Shown: piece after piece, positions 42,325 to 51,593 of the stretch | How the letters are laid out: each line of letters opens with the position of its first letter | Position numbering within the stretch: the first letter of the stretch is position 1 | From: Fictibacillus phosphorivorans | GTDB lineage: Bacteria; Bacillota; Bacilli; Bacillales; Fictibacillaceae | Assembly (NCBI RefSeq): GCF_001619875.1 | Contig: NZ_LRFC01000009.1 | Span: 1-58,433, forward strand | Length of the DNA stretch: 58,433 bases | Direction: 5' to 3' | Translations under genes and position numbers: made by a program | Notes under the pieces: generated by a model | The model's input: the letters and a program-made list of their open reading frames with translations, nothing else | Told to the model about the DNA's origin: nothing | Databases searched by the model: none

Positions 42325-42969
42325 ATGGCTATTTCAGAAGCGGAAAAACTGGCGCGGCTGTTTTTAGAAGGTAATCATGCTGAGGCATTACATTTCATTA
42401 GACAGCAGCCAGATCAAAATCGAATGGTTTTGTTTAAAGACCTATTTACTCCGGCGATGTACATGATTGGAGACCTCTGGGAAAATAATGAGATTTCTGT
42501 TGCGGATGAACATTTAGCAACTGGGGTTTGTGACTTTGTTCTCTCCAGGCTCTTTCAAGTTTCGGTGGAAGAAACAAAGCGTGAGAAAAGAGCGATGTTT
42601 CTGTGTTTGCAAGGTGAGCAGCATTATCTTGGTTTAAAAATGATAAATAGCATCTTTGAAGAAAAGGGTTGGGAAACAAAATATTACGGAGCGAGCTTGC
42701 CTTTAGAATATGCACTAAAATCCGCTCTGGAAATGAAACCAGAGGTGATTGGACTCTCTGTTTCAATTGTATACAATCTCCCAGTGCTTAAAAACTATGT
42801 TCGAACATTATCTGCTCTTCCTAATAAGCCAGTCATCTTAGTAGGTGGAAGGCTTACCGAAAAGTATGACTTAGATCCATATGTGAACAATCAAGGAATC
42901 ATCATTAAAAACCTCCAACAGGCAGAAAAATGGCTGGATGAGTATATAGAAGAGAGGATCAACGCCTAA
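42325..42969 (+). CDS. stand-alone B12-binding protein with CarH-type photosensor motif
   Basis: A 214-residue cobalamin-binding protein without a DNA-binding domain. The N-terminal four-helix cap has the motif Wx9EH (Trp52, Glu62, His63) that in CarH/LitR photoreceptors surrounds the adenosyl group. The Rossmann-like domain has ExHxxG (EQHYLG, with His100 as likely lower ligand), a later LSVSIVYNLP and the VGGRL loop (about 175). AAAGGAGAGG precedes the ATG. It lies directly before a STAS protein (2-bp gap). Light- or B12-dependent signalling to the STAS partner is inferred. Confidence 0.85.
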   Translation: MAISEAEKLARLFLEGNHAEALHFIRQQPDQNRMVLFKDLFTPAMYMIGDLWENNEISVADEHLATGVCDFVLSRLFQVSVEETKREKRAMFLCLQGEQHYLGLKMINSIFEEKGWETKYYGASLPLEYALKSALEMKPEVIGLSVSIVYNLPVLKNYVRTLSALPNKPVILVGGRLTEKYDLDPYVNNQGIIIKNLQQAEKWLDEYIEERINA

Positions 42970-42971
42970 AG

Positions 42972-43730
42972 ATGAGCTGTGTATTGCCAGTACCTTACGT
43001 AAAATTGAATAAAGATGGCGTTATTCTTATCAAATCATCAAGAGCCGAAGACCTGTTAGGTATACAGGTAGAAACGATTCGTGATTGTTTTGATGAAGAA
43101 AGTCATAACAAATTAATGAAGTATATGATGCCTTTTAGTGGTGAGAAAACATTTGAAGCTAATATCAGGACTAAAGATCAGCCTTTTCTTCTATGTGATG
43201 TTTTCATTTCATGGGAAGAAGAAATGGCACATGTTGTGTTTATACCAACAGGCAAACATGTTCAAGGACTCGAGGAAAAGCTCCTCGAACTAAGACTGAG
43301 GCTATCGTCCACCGACTTTGAACTTTTTGAGAAAAAAGAAGCGTTAGAAGAGGCGATGAAACGGCTTGACGAGTTATCAGGTCCATTTATCCCGATTTCT
43401 GAAAAGATGGCATTTGTTCCGTTATTCGGAGACATATCTGAGAGTAAGATGCTAACTGTTACAGGGAGTGCTCTTAAAGCAGCTTATGAAGGTCAGTTTG
43501 AAGAAATCTTTTTTGACTTATCAGCGACTGGTGAAATGGATGAGAGCGGCGTCCAGAAATTAAGCGAGCTGTTTCGGATGCTTCATTATATGAATGGAAA
43601 ACCCGTTAAGATAATAGGTGTTAAGCCTAAACACGCTAGGCAGCTGAATTCGTTGGAAGTGGATTGGCCAGTATATTTTGAAACTTCGTTAAAAGAAGTA
43701 CTGATTGAACATCTTCAATTTGAAAAATAG
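42972..43730 (+). CDS. PAS-like/STAS-domain protein (RsbR-type)
   Basis: A 252-residue protein with an N-terminal PAS-like region (about 8-100, VLPVPYVKLNKDGVILIK at its start), a helical linker with coiled-coil character (about 96-135, EEKLLELRLRLSSTDF) and a C-terminal STAS domain (about 138-245). The STAS part starts IPISEKMAFVPLFGDISES as in RsbR and continues with IFFDLSATGEMDESG; where RsbR has a phosphorylated Thr (VDT) this protein has a Ser (DES). It ends the operon. A role as an additional stressosome component is inferred. Confidence 0.8.
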   Translation: MSCVLPVPYVKLNKDGVILIKSSRAEDLLGIQVETIRDCFDEESHNKLMKYMMPFSGEKTFEANIRTKDQPFLLCDVFISWEEEMAHVVFIPTGKHVQGLEEKLLELRLRLSSTDFELFEKKEALEEAMKRLDELSGPFIPISEKMAFVPLFGDISESKMLTVTGSALKAAYEGQFEEIFFDLSATGEMDESGVQKLSELFRMLHYMNGKPVKIIGVKPKHARQLNSLEVDWPVYFETSLKEVLIEHLQFEK

Positions 43731-43731
43731 G

Positions 43732-43763
43732 AAAAGCACCTCGGCGCTGCGAGGTGCTTTTTT
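43732..43763 (+). terminator. terminator of the B12-STAS operon
   Basis: AAAAGCACCTCG and CGAGGTGCTTTT pair around GCGCTG. Confidence 0.93.
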
Positions 43764-43778
43764 GCATGAGCATAAAAT

Positions 43779-44384
43779 CTACCATCTCTTACTCTTTCGA
43801 TGAAGTGAGGCTAAAATGATGGGTGCGAGTGCGGCTCCGCCGATCAAGCCAAAGATATGCCCCATTACATTTATCCGTGCGTTTAAAAATGTAGTAACTA
43901 AGCTGATTCCAAGAACAACTAAAAGAATTTGCGTATTCGCTCGGTCAATATACTGCCGATGGTTATAAAGCATATATACATAAATGCCGAACAAGCCGAA
44001 GATGGCCCCTGATGCACCGATATGAGCATATGAAAGCGGCAGAAGCAAAAGCGTCGCGATGTTTGCGATCAATCCAGCCCCTACGTACCCGATAATAAAC
44101 CGTACTTTGCCTAAAATCCCTTCAAGGGCAGGGCCGAACAAAACAAGAGAAAACGAATTAAATATCAAATGACCAGCAGCTTCATGCGTAATGATCGGTG
44201 TAAATAAGCGCCAGTACTCACCGGCATAGATGTAATAATTTGACCCGACCATAAAATGATACAAAGAGGTGCTAAAAGGGGTAAAATTAATAAGTAGAAA
44301 CACAATAATATGGGCGGCGATTAAGAAAGTTACAACTGGATAGCGCCTTGTAAAGGTTTGAAAGCTTTCATCTCTTATAAACAT
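43779..44384 (-). CDS. rhomboid-family intramembrane serine protease
   Basis: A 201-residue integral membrane protease with six hydrophobic segments. The catalytic Ser is in GASGAIFG (about 123-130), the catalytic His in MGHIFGLIGGA (about 174-184), and the conserved loop 1 motif EYWRLFTPIITHE (about 56-68) with HLIFNSF is present. It occupies the place of ydcA in B. subtilis, next to acpS. AAGGGTGAT lies before the ATG. Confidence 0.93.
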   Translation of the reverse strand: MFIRDESFQTFTRRYPVVTFLIAAHIIVFLLINFTPFSTSLYHFMVGSNYYIYAGEYWRLFTPIITHEAAGHLIFNSFSLVLFGPALEGILGKVRFIIGYVGAGLIANIATLLLLPLSYAHIGASGAIFGLFGIYVYMLYNHRQYIDRANTQILLVVLGISLVTTFLNARINVMGHIFGLIGGAALAPIILASLHRKSKRW

Positions 44385-44497
44385 GTAAAATTATCACCCT
44401 TTTTATAGGAAGTTTACATACCGGTTCGTCTTAACTCTCAGTTTACCATGTGCAAGGAATTAGGGCGAAAGATATAGCTGCAGAGGAGTAGTTTACA

Positions 44498-44857
44498 ATG
44501 ATCATTGGAACAGGCATCGATATGATTGAATTAACGAGAATAAAGCGGGTAGTTTCTCATCAGCCCCGTTTTCCGGAGCGTGTATTAACACCTTTTGAAC
44601 ATAAACGATTTCAATCTTTAAGTGGAAACAGAAGATTTGAATACTTGGCCGGGAGGTTTGCAGCAAAAGAAGCGATGGCAAAAGCCCTTGGAGTAGGTAT
44701 CGGTGCAGAACTTTCATGGCATGACATGGAGATTAAGTCCGATGAAAAAGGAAAACCTTTCTTGACATCCCCTTATCCTTATTTATGCCACTTATCCATT
44801 TCTCATACGAAGGAACATGCAGTGGCGCAAGTGATTTTAGAAAGCTCGTCAAGCTAG
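44498..44857 (+). CDS. acpS: holo-[acyl-carrier-protein] synthase
   Basis: Transfers 4'-phosphopantetheine from CoA to acyl carrier protein. The 119 aa show GTGIDMIELTRI (Mg-binding Asp8) and RFAAKEAMAKALG (Glu of the KEA motif, about 58), plus SISHTKEHAVA near the C-terminus. GAGGAG lies upstream of the ATG. Divergent from the rhomboid gene and before the ydcC-like gene, as in B. subtilis. Confidence 0.96.
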   Translation: MIIGTGIDMIELTRIKRVVSHQPRFPERVLTPFEHKRFQSLSGNRRFEYLAGRFAAKEAMAKALGVGIGAELSWHDMEIKSDEKGKPFLTSPYPYLCHLSISHTKEHAVAQVILESSSS

Positions 44858-44981
44858 TCTGCATATTGTCCAGGGTTGTCTCATATATTGTAATGCGGTA
44901 GAAGGGGTAGTCCTTTGCAAGATGCAGAGTTAGTCCCCCTTCAATGTCGAAATTACTTTGGGACAAAGGGGATGGCAAAAA

Positions 44982-45995
44982 ATGAAGAAAACACTGTCAA
45001 TGATTTTGACGGCGTTCATGATCTTACTGGTTCTGTCAGCGTGTGGTGAACAAAGCCAGAGTGATGTTCTGGATTCATTGGAAGAGAGAATGGAGTCCAT
45101 GACAGGCTACAAAGCTGAAGCCAAGATGACGTTAAGCACAGGTGAAAAGCCGCTAACGTACGATCTAGAGATTTGGCATAAGAAGCCGGATTTTTACCGA
45201 GTTAGCTTGAAAAATGCTGAAAAGGATCAAAGTCAGATGATTCTGCGCAACAAAGACGGAGTATTCGTGCTAACACCAGCTCTAAATAAAAGCTTCCGAT
45301 TCCAAAGCGACTGGCCAGAAAATAATAGCCAAGTGTATTTGTTCCAATCACTTATTTCAGACATCCTAAACGATACGGACAGAGGTTTTAAATCGAAAGA
45401 GAAAAGCTATGTTTTCCATACAAAAACAAATTATCAAAACAAAAACCTGTATCAGCAAGAAATTACACTTAACAAAGATCTAGATCCAACACAGGTACGC
45501 ATTATGGACCAAGACCAAAAAGAGCTAGTAAGACTGGATTTCTCTAAAGTTCAATTTAACGCTAAGTTTGATAAAAACTCGTTTGATATGGAATCGAATA
45601 TGTCGAGCGCTCAGTTTGAGGTCCCTACTTTTTCTGGTGGTGGAGAAGAATTTGAAGTGCTGTATCCGGTTTACACAGCTAACTTAAACATCGTGAACGA
45701 GCGAGAAGTTGTTCAAGGCGAAGAGGATTCTAAAGTAGTATTAAACTATGCAGATGCAGAAGAAAATAAATCATTTACACTAATGCAGCAGAAAAATACG
45801 GCTGTTGAAACGGCATCGCGATTAACGATGTCAAACGGTGAACCCGTTGATTTAGGATTTACAGTAGGAGCGATGACAGATCAGTCGATCACCTGGAATT
45901 ATAATGGTGTTGATTACTTCCTTGCTTCCAATAATTTAGGTCAAGAAGAGCTAATGGCCATTGCACGTTCTGTTTATGGAGAGGCCGTTAAATAA
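44982..45995 (+). CDS. LolA-like outer-surface lipoprotein (YdcC-type)
   Basis: A 337-residue lipoprotein: signal peptide MKKTLSMILTAFMILLVLSA with lipobox LSAC. The mature part has the half-barrel pattern of LolA/DUF4367-type proteins, with long amphipathic beta strands from DLEIWHKKPDFYRVSL onward and a second beta domain near 215-335. B. subtilis YdcC lies at the same locus. ATG 44982 is preceded by AAAGGGGATGG; the frame from 44958 is too long. Role unclear, perhaps in spore coat or envelope assembly. Confidence 0.88.
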   Translation: MKKTLSMILTAFMILLVLSACGEQSQSDVLDSLEERMESMTGYKAEAKMTLSTGEKPLTYDLEIWHKKPDFYRVSLKNAEKDQSQMILRNKDGVFVLTPALNKSFRFQSDWPENNSQVYLFQSLISDILNDTDRGFKSKEKSYVFHTKTNYQNKNLYQQEITLNKDLDPTQVRIMDQDQKELVRLDFSKVQFNAKFDKNSFDMESNMSSAQFEVPTFSGGGEEFEVLYPVYTANLNIVNEREVVQGEEDSKVVLNYADAEENKSFTLMQQKNTAVETASRLTMSNGEPVDLGFTVGAMTDQSITWNYNGVDYFLASNNLGQEELMAIARSVYGEAVK

Positions 45996-46019
45996 TTTCT
46001 ACATTAAAATAGTATATCA

Positions 46020-46053
46020 AGAACAGGCTGGCGAAAACGCTAGCCTGTTTTGC
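46020..46053 (+). terminator. terminator
   Basis: GAACAGGCTGGCG and CGCTAGCCTGTTT pair around AAAA. Confidence 0.9.
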
Positions 46054-46241
46054 TTAGTCATGATGGGTATGTGAAGTCATCAGCTAGTGAGAAAATTGTC
46101 GAGGATTGTAGACTCGTGGATATATGTCCAAACTTTTGGATTCTGTACATGAATTTCTGGATTGAAGCAGCTACTTACATAAAACGGTCATAGAGGGTAA
46201 AATAGAAGGCAGCAATCAAGAATTAACAGGGAGGCAATCAT

Positions 46242-47417
46242 ATGGATAAACATCATTTTTATCGAGATACATGGGCTGAAATAGATTTGGATAAGATCAG
46301 CCAGAATATAAAATCATTTAAGAAGCATCTCCCTGACAAAAAAATAATGGCTGTTGTTAAAGCGAATGGATACGGACATGGCGCTTATCAGATCGCGAGA
46401 GAAGCACTAGAGTCAGGAGCAGAATGGCTCGCTGTAGCGTTGCTTGATGAAGCGTTAGCTTTAAGAAAACAAGGTATAACTGCACCGATTTTAGTTATGA
46501 ACCGGGTACGTCCCGAATATGTTAATCTTGCGGCAGAAAATGAGATCAGTATAACAGTCTTTCAGAAAGATTGGCTGGTTGAAGCCGAAACGTATTTAAT
46601 GGATACAAGCTACCAGCCTTTGAACATTCATCTCAAGATTGACACGGGTATGGGGCGTGTAGGTGTAAATGACGAAAATGAGCTTTATGCCATTACTCAG
46701 TATATGAATCAATCTGCCTTGTTTCATCTTGAAGGCGTTTTTACGCATTTTGCTACTGCAGATGAGTGGGAATCTGCTCTTTTTGAGAAACAGAGAAAGA
46801 AGTTCATTAAATATATAAACTTGCTTCAAGAGTGGGGAATCAAGCCGTCTCTCATTCATAGTGCAAATAGCGCTGCAGCTTTACGAAAAGTAGAAGGCCC
46901 TTTTAATCTCGTTCGTCTTGGGATCAGCATGTATGGCTTAGCGCCTTCTGGAGAGTTAAAGAAAGACTTGCCTTTTTCATTAGAAGAAGCGTTTAGCCTT
47001 CATTCACAGCTCATTCATGTTAAAAAACTGATGCCTGGAGATACTGTAAGTTATGGAGCTACTTATACAGCTAAAGGGGAAGAGTGGGTAGGCACCCTTC
47101 CGATCGGTTATGCTGACGGATGGCAAAGAAGACTTTCACCAGGAGCATTTGTATTGATTAATGGGGAGCGTATGCCGATAATCGGCCGAATTTGTATGGA
47201 TCAGTGCATAGTGAGACTTCCAGAGAAAATGAGTGTTGGTGAAGTTGCTACATTAATAGGCGGTCAAAAAGATAAGAGAATAGAGATGGATGAGATAGCG
47301 GGGATTGCGAAAACCATAAATTATGAAATTCCATGTCTCATTTCTGCTCGAGTGCCGAGAGTTTATGTTAAAAATGGTCGAATTTCAGAAAATATGAATG
47401 TTATTCTAAATTTTTAG
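46242..47417 (+). CDS. alr: alanine racemase
   Basis: PLP enzyme that makes D-alanine for peptidoglycan. The 391 aa have the PLP lysine Lys40 in AVVKANGYGHG and the second catalytic residue Tyr in SYGATYTAKGEEW (near 269). GGGAGG lies before the ATG. It precedes the ndoAI-ndoA toxin-antitoxin pair, as in B. subtilis, after a 130-bp gap. Confidence 0.97.
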   Translation: MDKHHFYRDTWAEIDLDKISQNIKSFKKHLPDKKIMAVVKANGYGHGAYQIAREALESGAEWLAVALLDEALALRKQGITAPILVMNRVRPEYVNLAAENEISITVFQKDWLVEAETYLMDTSYQPLNIHLKIDTGMGRVGVNDENELYAITQYMNQSALFHLEGVFTHFATADEWESALFEKQRKKFIKYINLLQEWGIKPSLIHSANSAAALRKVEGPFNLVRLGISMYGLAPSGELKKDLPFSLEEAFSLHSQLIHVKKLMPGDTVSYGATYTAKGEEWVGTLPIGYADGWQRRLSPGAFVLINGERMPIIGRICMDQCIVRLPEKMSVGEVATLIGGQKDKRIEMDEIAGIAKTINYEIPCLISARVPRVYVKNGRISENMNVILNF

Positions 47418-47558
47418 CAGAATATTAGAAGGACTATTAAAAAATTTGTAGAATAAATACATTGAAATCGCTTTGCAAATGGAATATTGAAGTGATAAGA
47501 TTATATGTGGTTAAAAGGAATTTGATCGTAGTATAGCTTTGCGCTGGAGGTGTATGTT

Positions 47559-47840
47559 GTGTCCGAATTGAACACAAAACGAATAGTGATTAGTCTTCCT
47601 CAGAAATTATTAAGTGAGGTTGATCGTGTCATTAAAAAAGAAAATTTGGACCGCAGCGAATTTATCCATCAAGCTACTGAGATGTTTCTTCGTGAGCGGA
47701 AGAATAAGCGTCAGTTTCGTGATGAGATGAGACAAGGTTACATGGAAATGGCTAAGATCAATCTAACGATTGCCTCAGAAGCATTTATGTTAGAGGAGGA
47801 AGCCGATCATACCTTGGACCGCTTAGTTAGCGGGGTGTAG
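47559..47840 (+). CDS. ndoAI: antitoxin EndoAI (MazE-like)
   Basis: Ribbon-helix-helix antitoxin of 93 aa, the same length as in B. subtilis. The N-terminal KRIVISLPQKLLSEVDRVIK is the RHH DNA-binding part; the C-terminal MRQGYMEMAKINLTIASEA is the toxin-binding segment and is highly conserved. GTG 47559 is 8 nt after CTGGAGG; the GTG at 47550 overlaps it. It ends 3 bp before ndoA. Confidence 0.95.
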   Translation: MSELNTKRIVISLPQKLLSEVDRVIKKENLDRSEFIHQATEMFLRERKNKRQFRDEMRQGYMEMAKINLTIASEAFMLEEEADHTLDRLVSGV

Positions 47841-47843
47841 TCC

Positions 47844-48194
47844 TTGATAGTCAAACGCGGAGACGTTTACTTTGCAGATCTTTCACCGGTAGTTGGTTCA
47901 GAACAAGGCGGAATTCGCCCTGTACTGATTATCCAGAACGATATCGGGAACCGTTTTAGCCCTACTGTAATAGTTGCTGCAATCACAGCCCAAATTCAGA
48001 AAGCAAAACTACCAACACATGTTGAAATAGATTCTAAAAAATACGGCTTTGAACGGGATTCAGTTATTTTGCTTGAACAGATCAGAACGATTGACAAGCA
48101 AAGATTAACAGATAAAATCACACAACTGGATGAAGATATGATGCGCAGGGTAGACGACGCATTGCAGATCAGCACAGGTCTGGTTGATTTTTAA
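47844..48194 (+). CDS. ndoA: mRNA endonuclease toxin EndoA (MazF)
   Basis: MazF-type RNase that cuts at UACAU in Bacillus. The 116 aa are nearly the same as B. subtilis Endo[21 protein letters not shown], then [20 protein letters not shown] with the catalytic Arg/Thr region (RPVLI and AAITAQ). TTG start, which together with the short gap lowers toxin translation relative to antitoxin. Confidence 0.97.
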   Translation: MIVKRGDVYFADLSPVVGSEQGGIRPVLIIQNDIGNRFSPTVIVAAITAQIQKAKLPTHVEIDSKKYGFERDSVILLEQIRTIDKQRLTDKITQLDEDMMRRVDDALQISTGLVDF

Positions 48195-48214
48195 TTTCAT
48201 ATCTACAAATTAGG

Positions 48215-48248
48215 AAACTGCTGACACGATGTCTGGCGGTTTTTTATT
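48215..48248 (+). terminator. ndoA terminator
   Basis: AACTGC and GCGGTT pair over a 14-nt loop and are followed by T residues. Confidence 0.65.
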
Positions 48249-48344
48249 TTATCTGCTGTTTATCATAAAAAGAACTTTGGAACATAGAATAGGCTTTCAT
48301 TTATAAGGTTAGTTCTTTTGGTATATTTTGTGATTTTCTTATCT

Positions 48345-48408
48345 GACGTGACCGAATGTGGATCACCGCCTACCCCGCGGAAAGCGAGCAACTGTAACGG
48401 AAATCAAT
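48345..48408. repeat. dispersed hairpin repeat, copy C (3' half only)
   Basis: Matches the right half of the other copies from GTGACCGAATGTGG through CCCCGCGGAAAGCGAGCA to the end AAATCAATT. The left half is missing, so it is a decayed or partial copy. It fills part of the 390-bp gap between ndoA and rsbR. Confidence 0.8.
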
Positions 48409-48517
48409 TACCTACAAAAGCAATGAAGCAAAACAGCTAAAATAAAGCTGGAAAAAAATACATGTTTAACATTTTGGATCTTGGGTTATATATCCAAAGT
48501 TAGAAAAAGAGTAAACA

Positions 48518-48546
48518 TTGCACAATATATTCAGAAATGAAATAAT
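48518..48546 (+). promoter_or_regulatory. putative SigA promoter of the rsbR operon
   Basis: TTGCAC (48518-48523), 17-bp spacer, AATAAT (48541-48546), 38 bp before the chosen rsbR start. Confidence 0.5.
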
Positions 48547-48584
48547 AGAATTTGATACTAAATGTAGTGGGGGTGCAAGGAAAA

Positions 48585-49403
48585 TTGGACAACTTGATTG
48601 TACAGATGGTCAATGAGAATCAAGAGACCCTAAAAAATAATTGGATAAAAGAGGTCAATCTCTTCAAAGAAAAAGAACTAGCTGGGACCACACTTAAATT
48701 TAGTGATGAGACTGATCAGCAGTTTTTTAATATGTTAATTAAACACATTAATTATCACGATATATCCAAAGATGGCACACTTGATGAATTTTTTGATCAA
48801 GTGCTTCATACAGGCTTACCTTTAAGCTATATAACACAAGGACTTCAAGCGGCACGCCGTGTTATCGTCAATTTCTTAGTAAAAACAGAAATGGATAAGG
48901 AGAAGCTTGCGTCCGTTTATAGAGAAATCGACAGATGGTTAGATCCTATTCTTAACCAAGTGGTAGAAAATTCTTCTCAGATTTGGGAAAGAACTGTTTC
49001 AATTCAAAAGACAGCACTATTAGAACTTTCCGCTCCGCTTATCCCGGTTTTCAAAAACATCAGTGTTATGCCTCTTATCGGATCGATCGATACGGAACGC
49101 GCAAAGCTGATCATGGAAAATCTTTTAAACGGAGTGATTAAATATCGTTCAGAAGTTGTGCTGATTGATATAACAGGGGTACCAGTCGTAGATACGATGG
49201 TGGCCCATCACATTATTCAAGCTGCAGATGCTGTGCGCTTATTAGGTTCAACATGTATCCTGGTAGGAATACGTCCTGAAATTGCACAGACCATTGTAAG
49301 TTTGGGTATCGACTTAAGTCTATTCCCAACGAAGAGCACTCTTCAAAAAGGAATGGAAAATGCATTGGAGATCACAAATCAGCAATTAATCAGCAATAAA
49401 TAG
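48585..49403 (+). CDS. rsbR: stressosome protein RsbR
   Basis: Scaffold and sensor of the stressosome, which holds RsbT until stress. The 272 aa have an N-terminal helical, globin-like sensor domain (1-130) and a STAS domain (about 150-265) with [20 protein letters not shown] and [17 protein letters not shown], which carry the two Thr positions phosphorylated by RsbT in B. subtilis. No ATG fits the N-terminus; TTG 48585 after AAGGAAAA is my choice, with ATG 48606 as an alternative. First gene of the rsbRSTUVW-sigB-rsbX operon. Confidence 0.92.
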   Translation: MDNLIVQMVNENQETLKNNWIKEVNLFKEKELAGTTLKFSDETDQQFFNMLIKHINYHDISKDGTLDEFFDQVLHTGLPLSYITQGLQAARRVIVNFLVKTEMDKEKLASVYREIDRWLDPILNQVVENSSQIWERTVSIQKTALLELSAPLIPVFKNISVMPLIGSIDTERAKLIMENLLNGVIKYRSEVVLIDITGVPVVDTMVAHHIIQAADAVRLLGSTCILVGIRPEIAQTIVSLGIDLSLFPTKSTLQKGMENALEITNQQLISNK

Positions 49404-49420
49404 GGAGTGAGGGGAAAAAA

Positions 49421-49777
49421 ATGAGGATTCCTATTTTAAAATTGCACGAGTATTTATTGATCACCATTCAAGTTGAAATGGACGATCAAACAGCCCTTCA
49501 ATTTCAAGAGGATTTGCTTAACAAAATTCATGATACAGGGGCAAAGGGAGTTGTTATTGACTTAACATCAGTAGACATGATCGACTCTTTTATTGCAAAA
49601 GTTCTTGGAGATGTGGTGAGGATGTCAAAGTTAATGGGAGCTCAAGTTGTATTGACAGGAATACAGCCCGCAGTTGCTATCACTTTAATTGACCTTGGAA
49701 TTTCAATGAGGGAAGTTTCGACAGCACTTGACTTAGAACAGGGGCTTGATAAATTGCGTCTGGAACTGGAGGGATGA
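49421..49777 (+). CDS. rsbS: stressosome protein RsbS
   Basis: Single STAS domain of 118 aa that, with RsbR, captures RsbT. The phosphorylation site is in [18 protein letters not shown] (Ser near 59). GGAGTGAGGGG lies before the ATG. It overlaps or abuts rsbT. Confidence 0.96.
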   Translation: MRIPILKLHEYLLITIQVEMDDQTALQFQEDLLNKIHDTGAKGVVIDLTSVDMIDSFIAKVLGDVVRMSKLMGAQVVLTGIQPAVAITLIDLGISMREVSTALDLEQGLDKLRLELEG

Positions 49778-49779
49778 CT

Positions 49780-50181
49780 ATGGACATCCAATCCTGTGTG
49801 GAAGTACGCAATGAGTGGGACATCGTAAGTGCCCGTCAACTTGGAAGAAACATGGCTAAGGAGCTTGGTTTCGGAAATGTTGATCAAGCCAGAATAACAA
49901 CAGCGATTTCCGAACTCGCACGAAATATTTATTTATATGCAGGTCGAGGAAAGATTTGCATTGAACCGATTAATCAGTTAGGAAAAAAAGGACTGCGAAT
50001 CGTAGCCTTAGATAATGGTCCTGGCATCCGAGAAATCCGAAAAGTGATGGAAGATGGTTATACGACTTCCGGCGGATTAGGAGCTGGATTGCCGGGTGTG
50101 AAGCGTTTAATGGATGAATTCTCTATTGAATCCACAGTTGATGTGGGAACGGAGATTTCCGCTACTAAATGGCTTCGTTAG
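49780..50181 (+). CDS. rsbT: serine/threonine kinase and RsbU activator RsbT
   Basis: Switch kinase of the GHKL fold that phosphorylates RsbS and RsbR and, when released, activates RsbU. The 133 aa have SELARNIYLYAG (N box), DNGPGI (G1) and TTSGGLGAGLPGVKRLMDEF (G2). ATG 49780 lies 7 nt after GGAGGG and gives the same length as in B. subtilis; ATG 49774 is too close to the site. Confidence 0.96.
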   Translation: MDIQSCVEVRNEWDIVSARQLGRNMAKELGFGNVDQARITTAISELARNIYLYAGRGKICIEPINQLGKKGLRIVALDNGPGIREIRKVMEDGYTTSGGLGAGLPGVKRLMDEFSIESTVDVGTEISATKWLR

Positions 50182-50192
50182 GAGGAGAGCTC

Positions 50193-51200
50193 TTGACTGC
50201 AAAGGACGCACTAATTGAACGTTACCAAGATTTATTATCAGTCTATCTAAAAGCAAAAACTGAGACGACACTCTATAAAGGTCAGCAATTTAGCAGAAAA
50301 CTACTGGAGCAGCAGATTTCGCCTGAAGATTTAGTGAGCTTGCACATTCAAGTAATGGACGAGCTTTTCCCGGATATGTCGGAAGAGATGAGAGATTCTT
50401 TTGACTTTCTGCTTGAATCCATGATTGGATATGGCTTTGCCTACCGAGAACATCAAAGTTTGCGGGATAAACAGCAACAGTTGGAATCTGAAATTGAAGT
50501 TGCCGCAAGCATGCAGCAAACATTGCTGCTTAGCGATGTACCCGACTTTGGAGAGTTGGACATTGGTGTTGTCAGCGTTCCTGCTAAAAAAATGAATGGT
50601 GATTACTACAATTTCGTAAAAAGCGGTAACAGCCTTAGTGTCGCTGTAGCTGACATCATTGGCAAAGGCATACCCGCTGCACTATGTATGTCCATGATTA
50701 AATACGCCATGGACAGCTTGCCTGAAGAACAGATGAAACCCCATCTCCTGTTGGAAAATTTAAACCGTGTTGTTGAACAAAATGTGAATAGCAACATGTT
50801 CATTACGATGTTCCATGGGGTATATGAACCGGAAAGTCATAAGTTTTACTATGCCGGTGCTGGTCATGAACCAGGCTTCATCTATAACGCAAAAGAAGAT
50901 AAATTTAACGATCTTATTGCTAAAGGCCTTGTTCTCGGCGTCTCGCGCTCAACAACCTACCATCCGTATGAAAAGAAGATAGAAGTCGGAGATATGGTTG
51001 TCTTGCTCTCAGATGGAGTGACAGAGTGCAGGACGAGCAAAGGCTTTATTGAAAGAGATGAAATTGTTTCTCTTATTCGTAAATATATGGATCTATCCTC
51101 TCAAAAGATCGTTGAAAATGTATTTCAGGAGTTGGATCGTCTTCAAGGATTCGAGCTCAGAGATGATTTTACTTTAATTATTTTAAAAAGACTGGTTTAA
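50193..51200 (+). CDS. rsbU: RsbU, PP2C phosphatase for RsbV
   Basis: When bound by RsbT it dephosphorylates RsbV-P, which frees SigB. The 335 aa comprise an N-terminal RsbT-binding helical domain (1-85) and a SpoIIE/PPM phosphatase domain with SVPAKKMNGDYYNF, VADIIGKGIPAALCMSMIKYAMDSL (given in part: ADIIGKGIPAALCMS) and SDGVTECR for the metal site. TTG 50193 follows GGAGGAG; the earlier open frame overlaps rsbT. Its stop codon lies inside the SigB promoter. Confidence 0.95.
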   Translation: MTAKDALIERYQDLLSVYLKAKTETTLYKGQQFSRKLLEQQISPEDLVSLHIQVMDELFPDMSEEMRDSFDFLLESMIGYGFAYREHQSLRDKQQQLESEIEVAASMQQTLLLSDVPDFGELDIGVVSVPAKKMNGDYYNFVKSGNSLSVAVADIIGKGIPAALCMSMIKYAMDSLPEEQMKPHLLLENLNRVVEQNVNSNMFITMFHGVYEPESHKFYYAGAGHEPGFIYNAKEDKFNDLIAKGLVLGVSRSTTYHPYEKKIEVGDMVVLLSDGVTECRTSKGFIERDEIVSLIRKYMDLSSQKIVENVFQELDRLQGFELRDDFTLIILKRLV

Positions 51201-51220
51201 ACAGGATTTGATTAGGGTAA
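51195..51220 (+). promoter_or_regulatory. SigB promoter before rsbV
   Basis: GTTTAA (51195-51200), 14-bp spacer, GGGTAA (51215-51220). The -35 box overlaps the rsbU stop codon. It gives autocatalytic expression of rsbV-rsbW-sigB-rsbX, as in B. subtilis. Confidence 0.92.
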
Positions 51221-51260
51221 AGGTACCTTATGGTTCCATACAAAGCTTGGGGGGAAAACA

Positions 51261-51593
51261 ATGAACTTACAAATCAATCAAGACCAAATAAATGAAACAT
51301 TTGAATTACAACTGACAGGGGAAGTAGATGCTTATACAGCTCCAAAACTAAAAGAAGTTATGCTTCCTCTAACCGAAACAGAAGGGAACATCATTATTGT
51401 AGACCTTTCTGGTATCGAGTATATGGACAGCACAGGGTTAGGTATTTTTGTAGGAGCTTTAAAGTCTTCCAAAGCCAACAACAGTTCTTTAAAGCTTAGA
51501 GGCATGACAGAACGCGTGAAACGTATCTTTGAAATTACTGGCTTAACAGAGGTAATGGATATCGAAAGCGGAGTAAAGGGGGAGGCGCTATGA
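51261..51593 (+). CDS. rsbV: anti-anti-sigma factor RsbV
   Basis: STAS protein of 110 aa that binds RsbW when unphosphorylated. The phosphorylation site is in DLSGIEYMDSTGLGIFVGAL (Ser near 57). GGGGGG lies before the ATG. Overlaps rsbW by 4 bp. Confidence 0.96.
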   Translation: MNLQINQDQINETFELQLTGEVDAYTAPKLKEVMLPLTETEGNIIIVDLSGIEYMDSTGLGIFVGALKSSKANNSSLKLRGMTERVKRIFEITGLTEVMDIESGVKGEAL

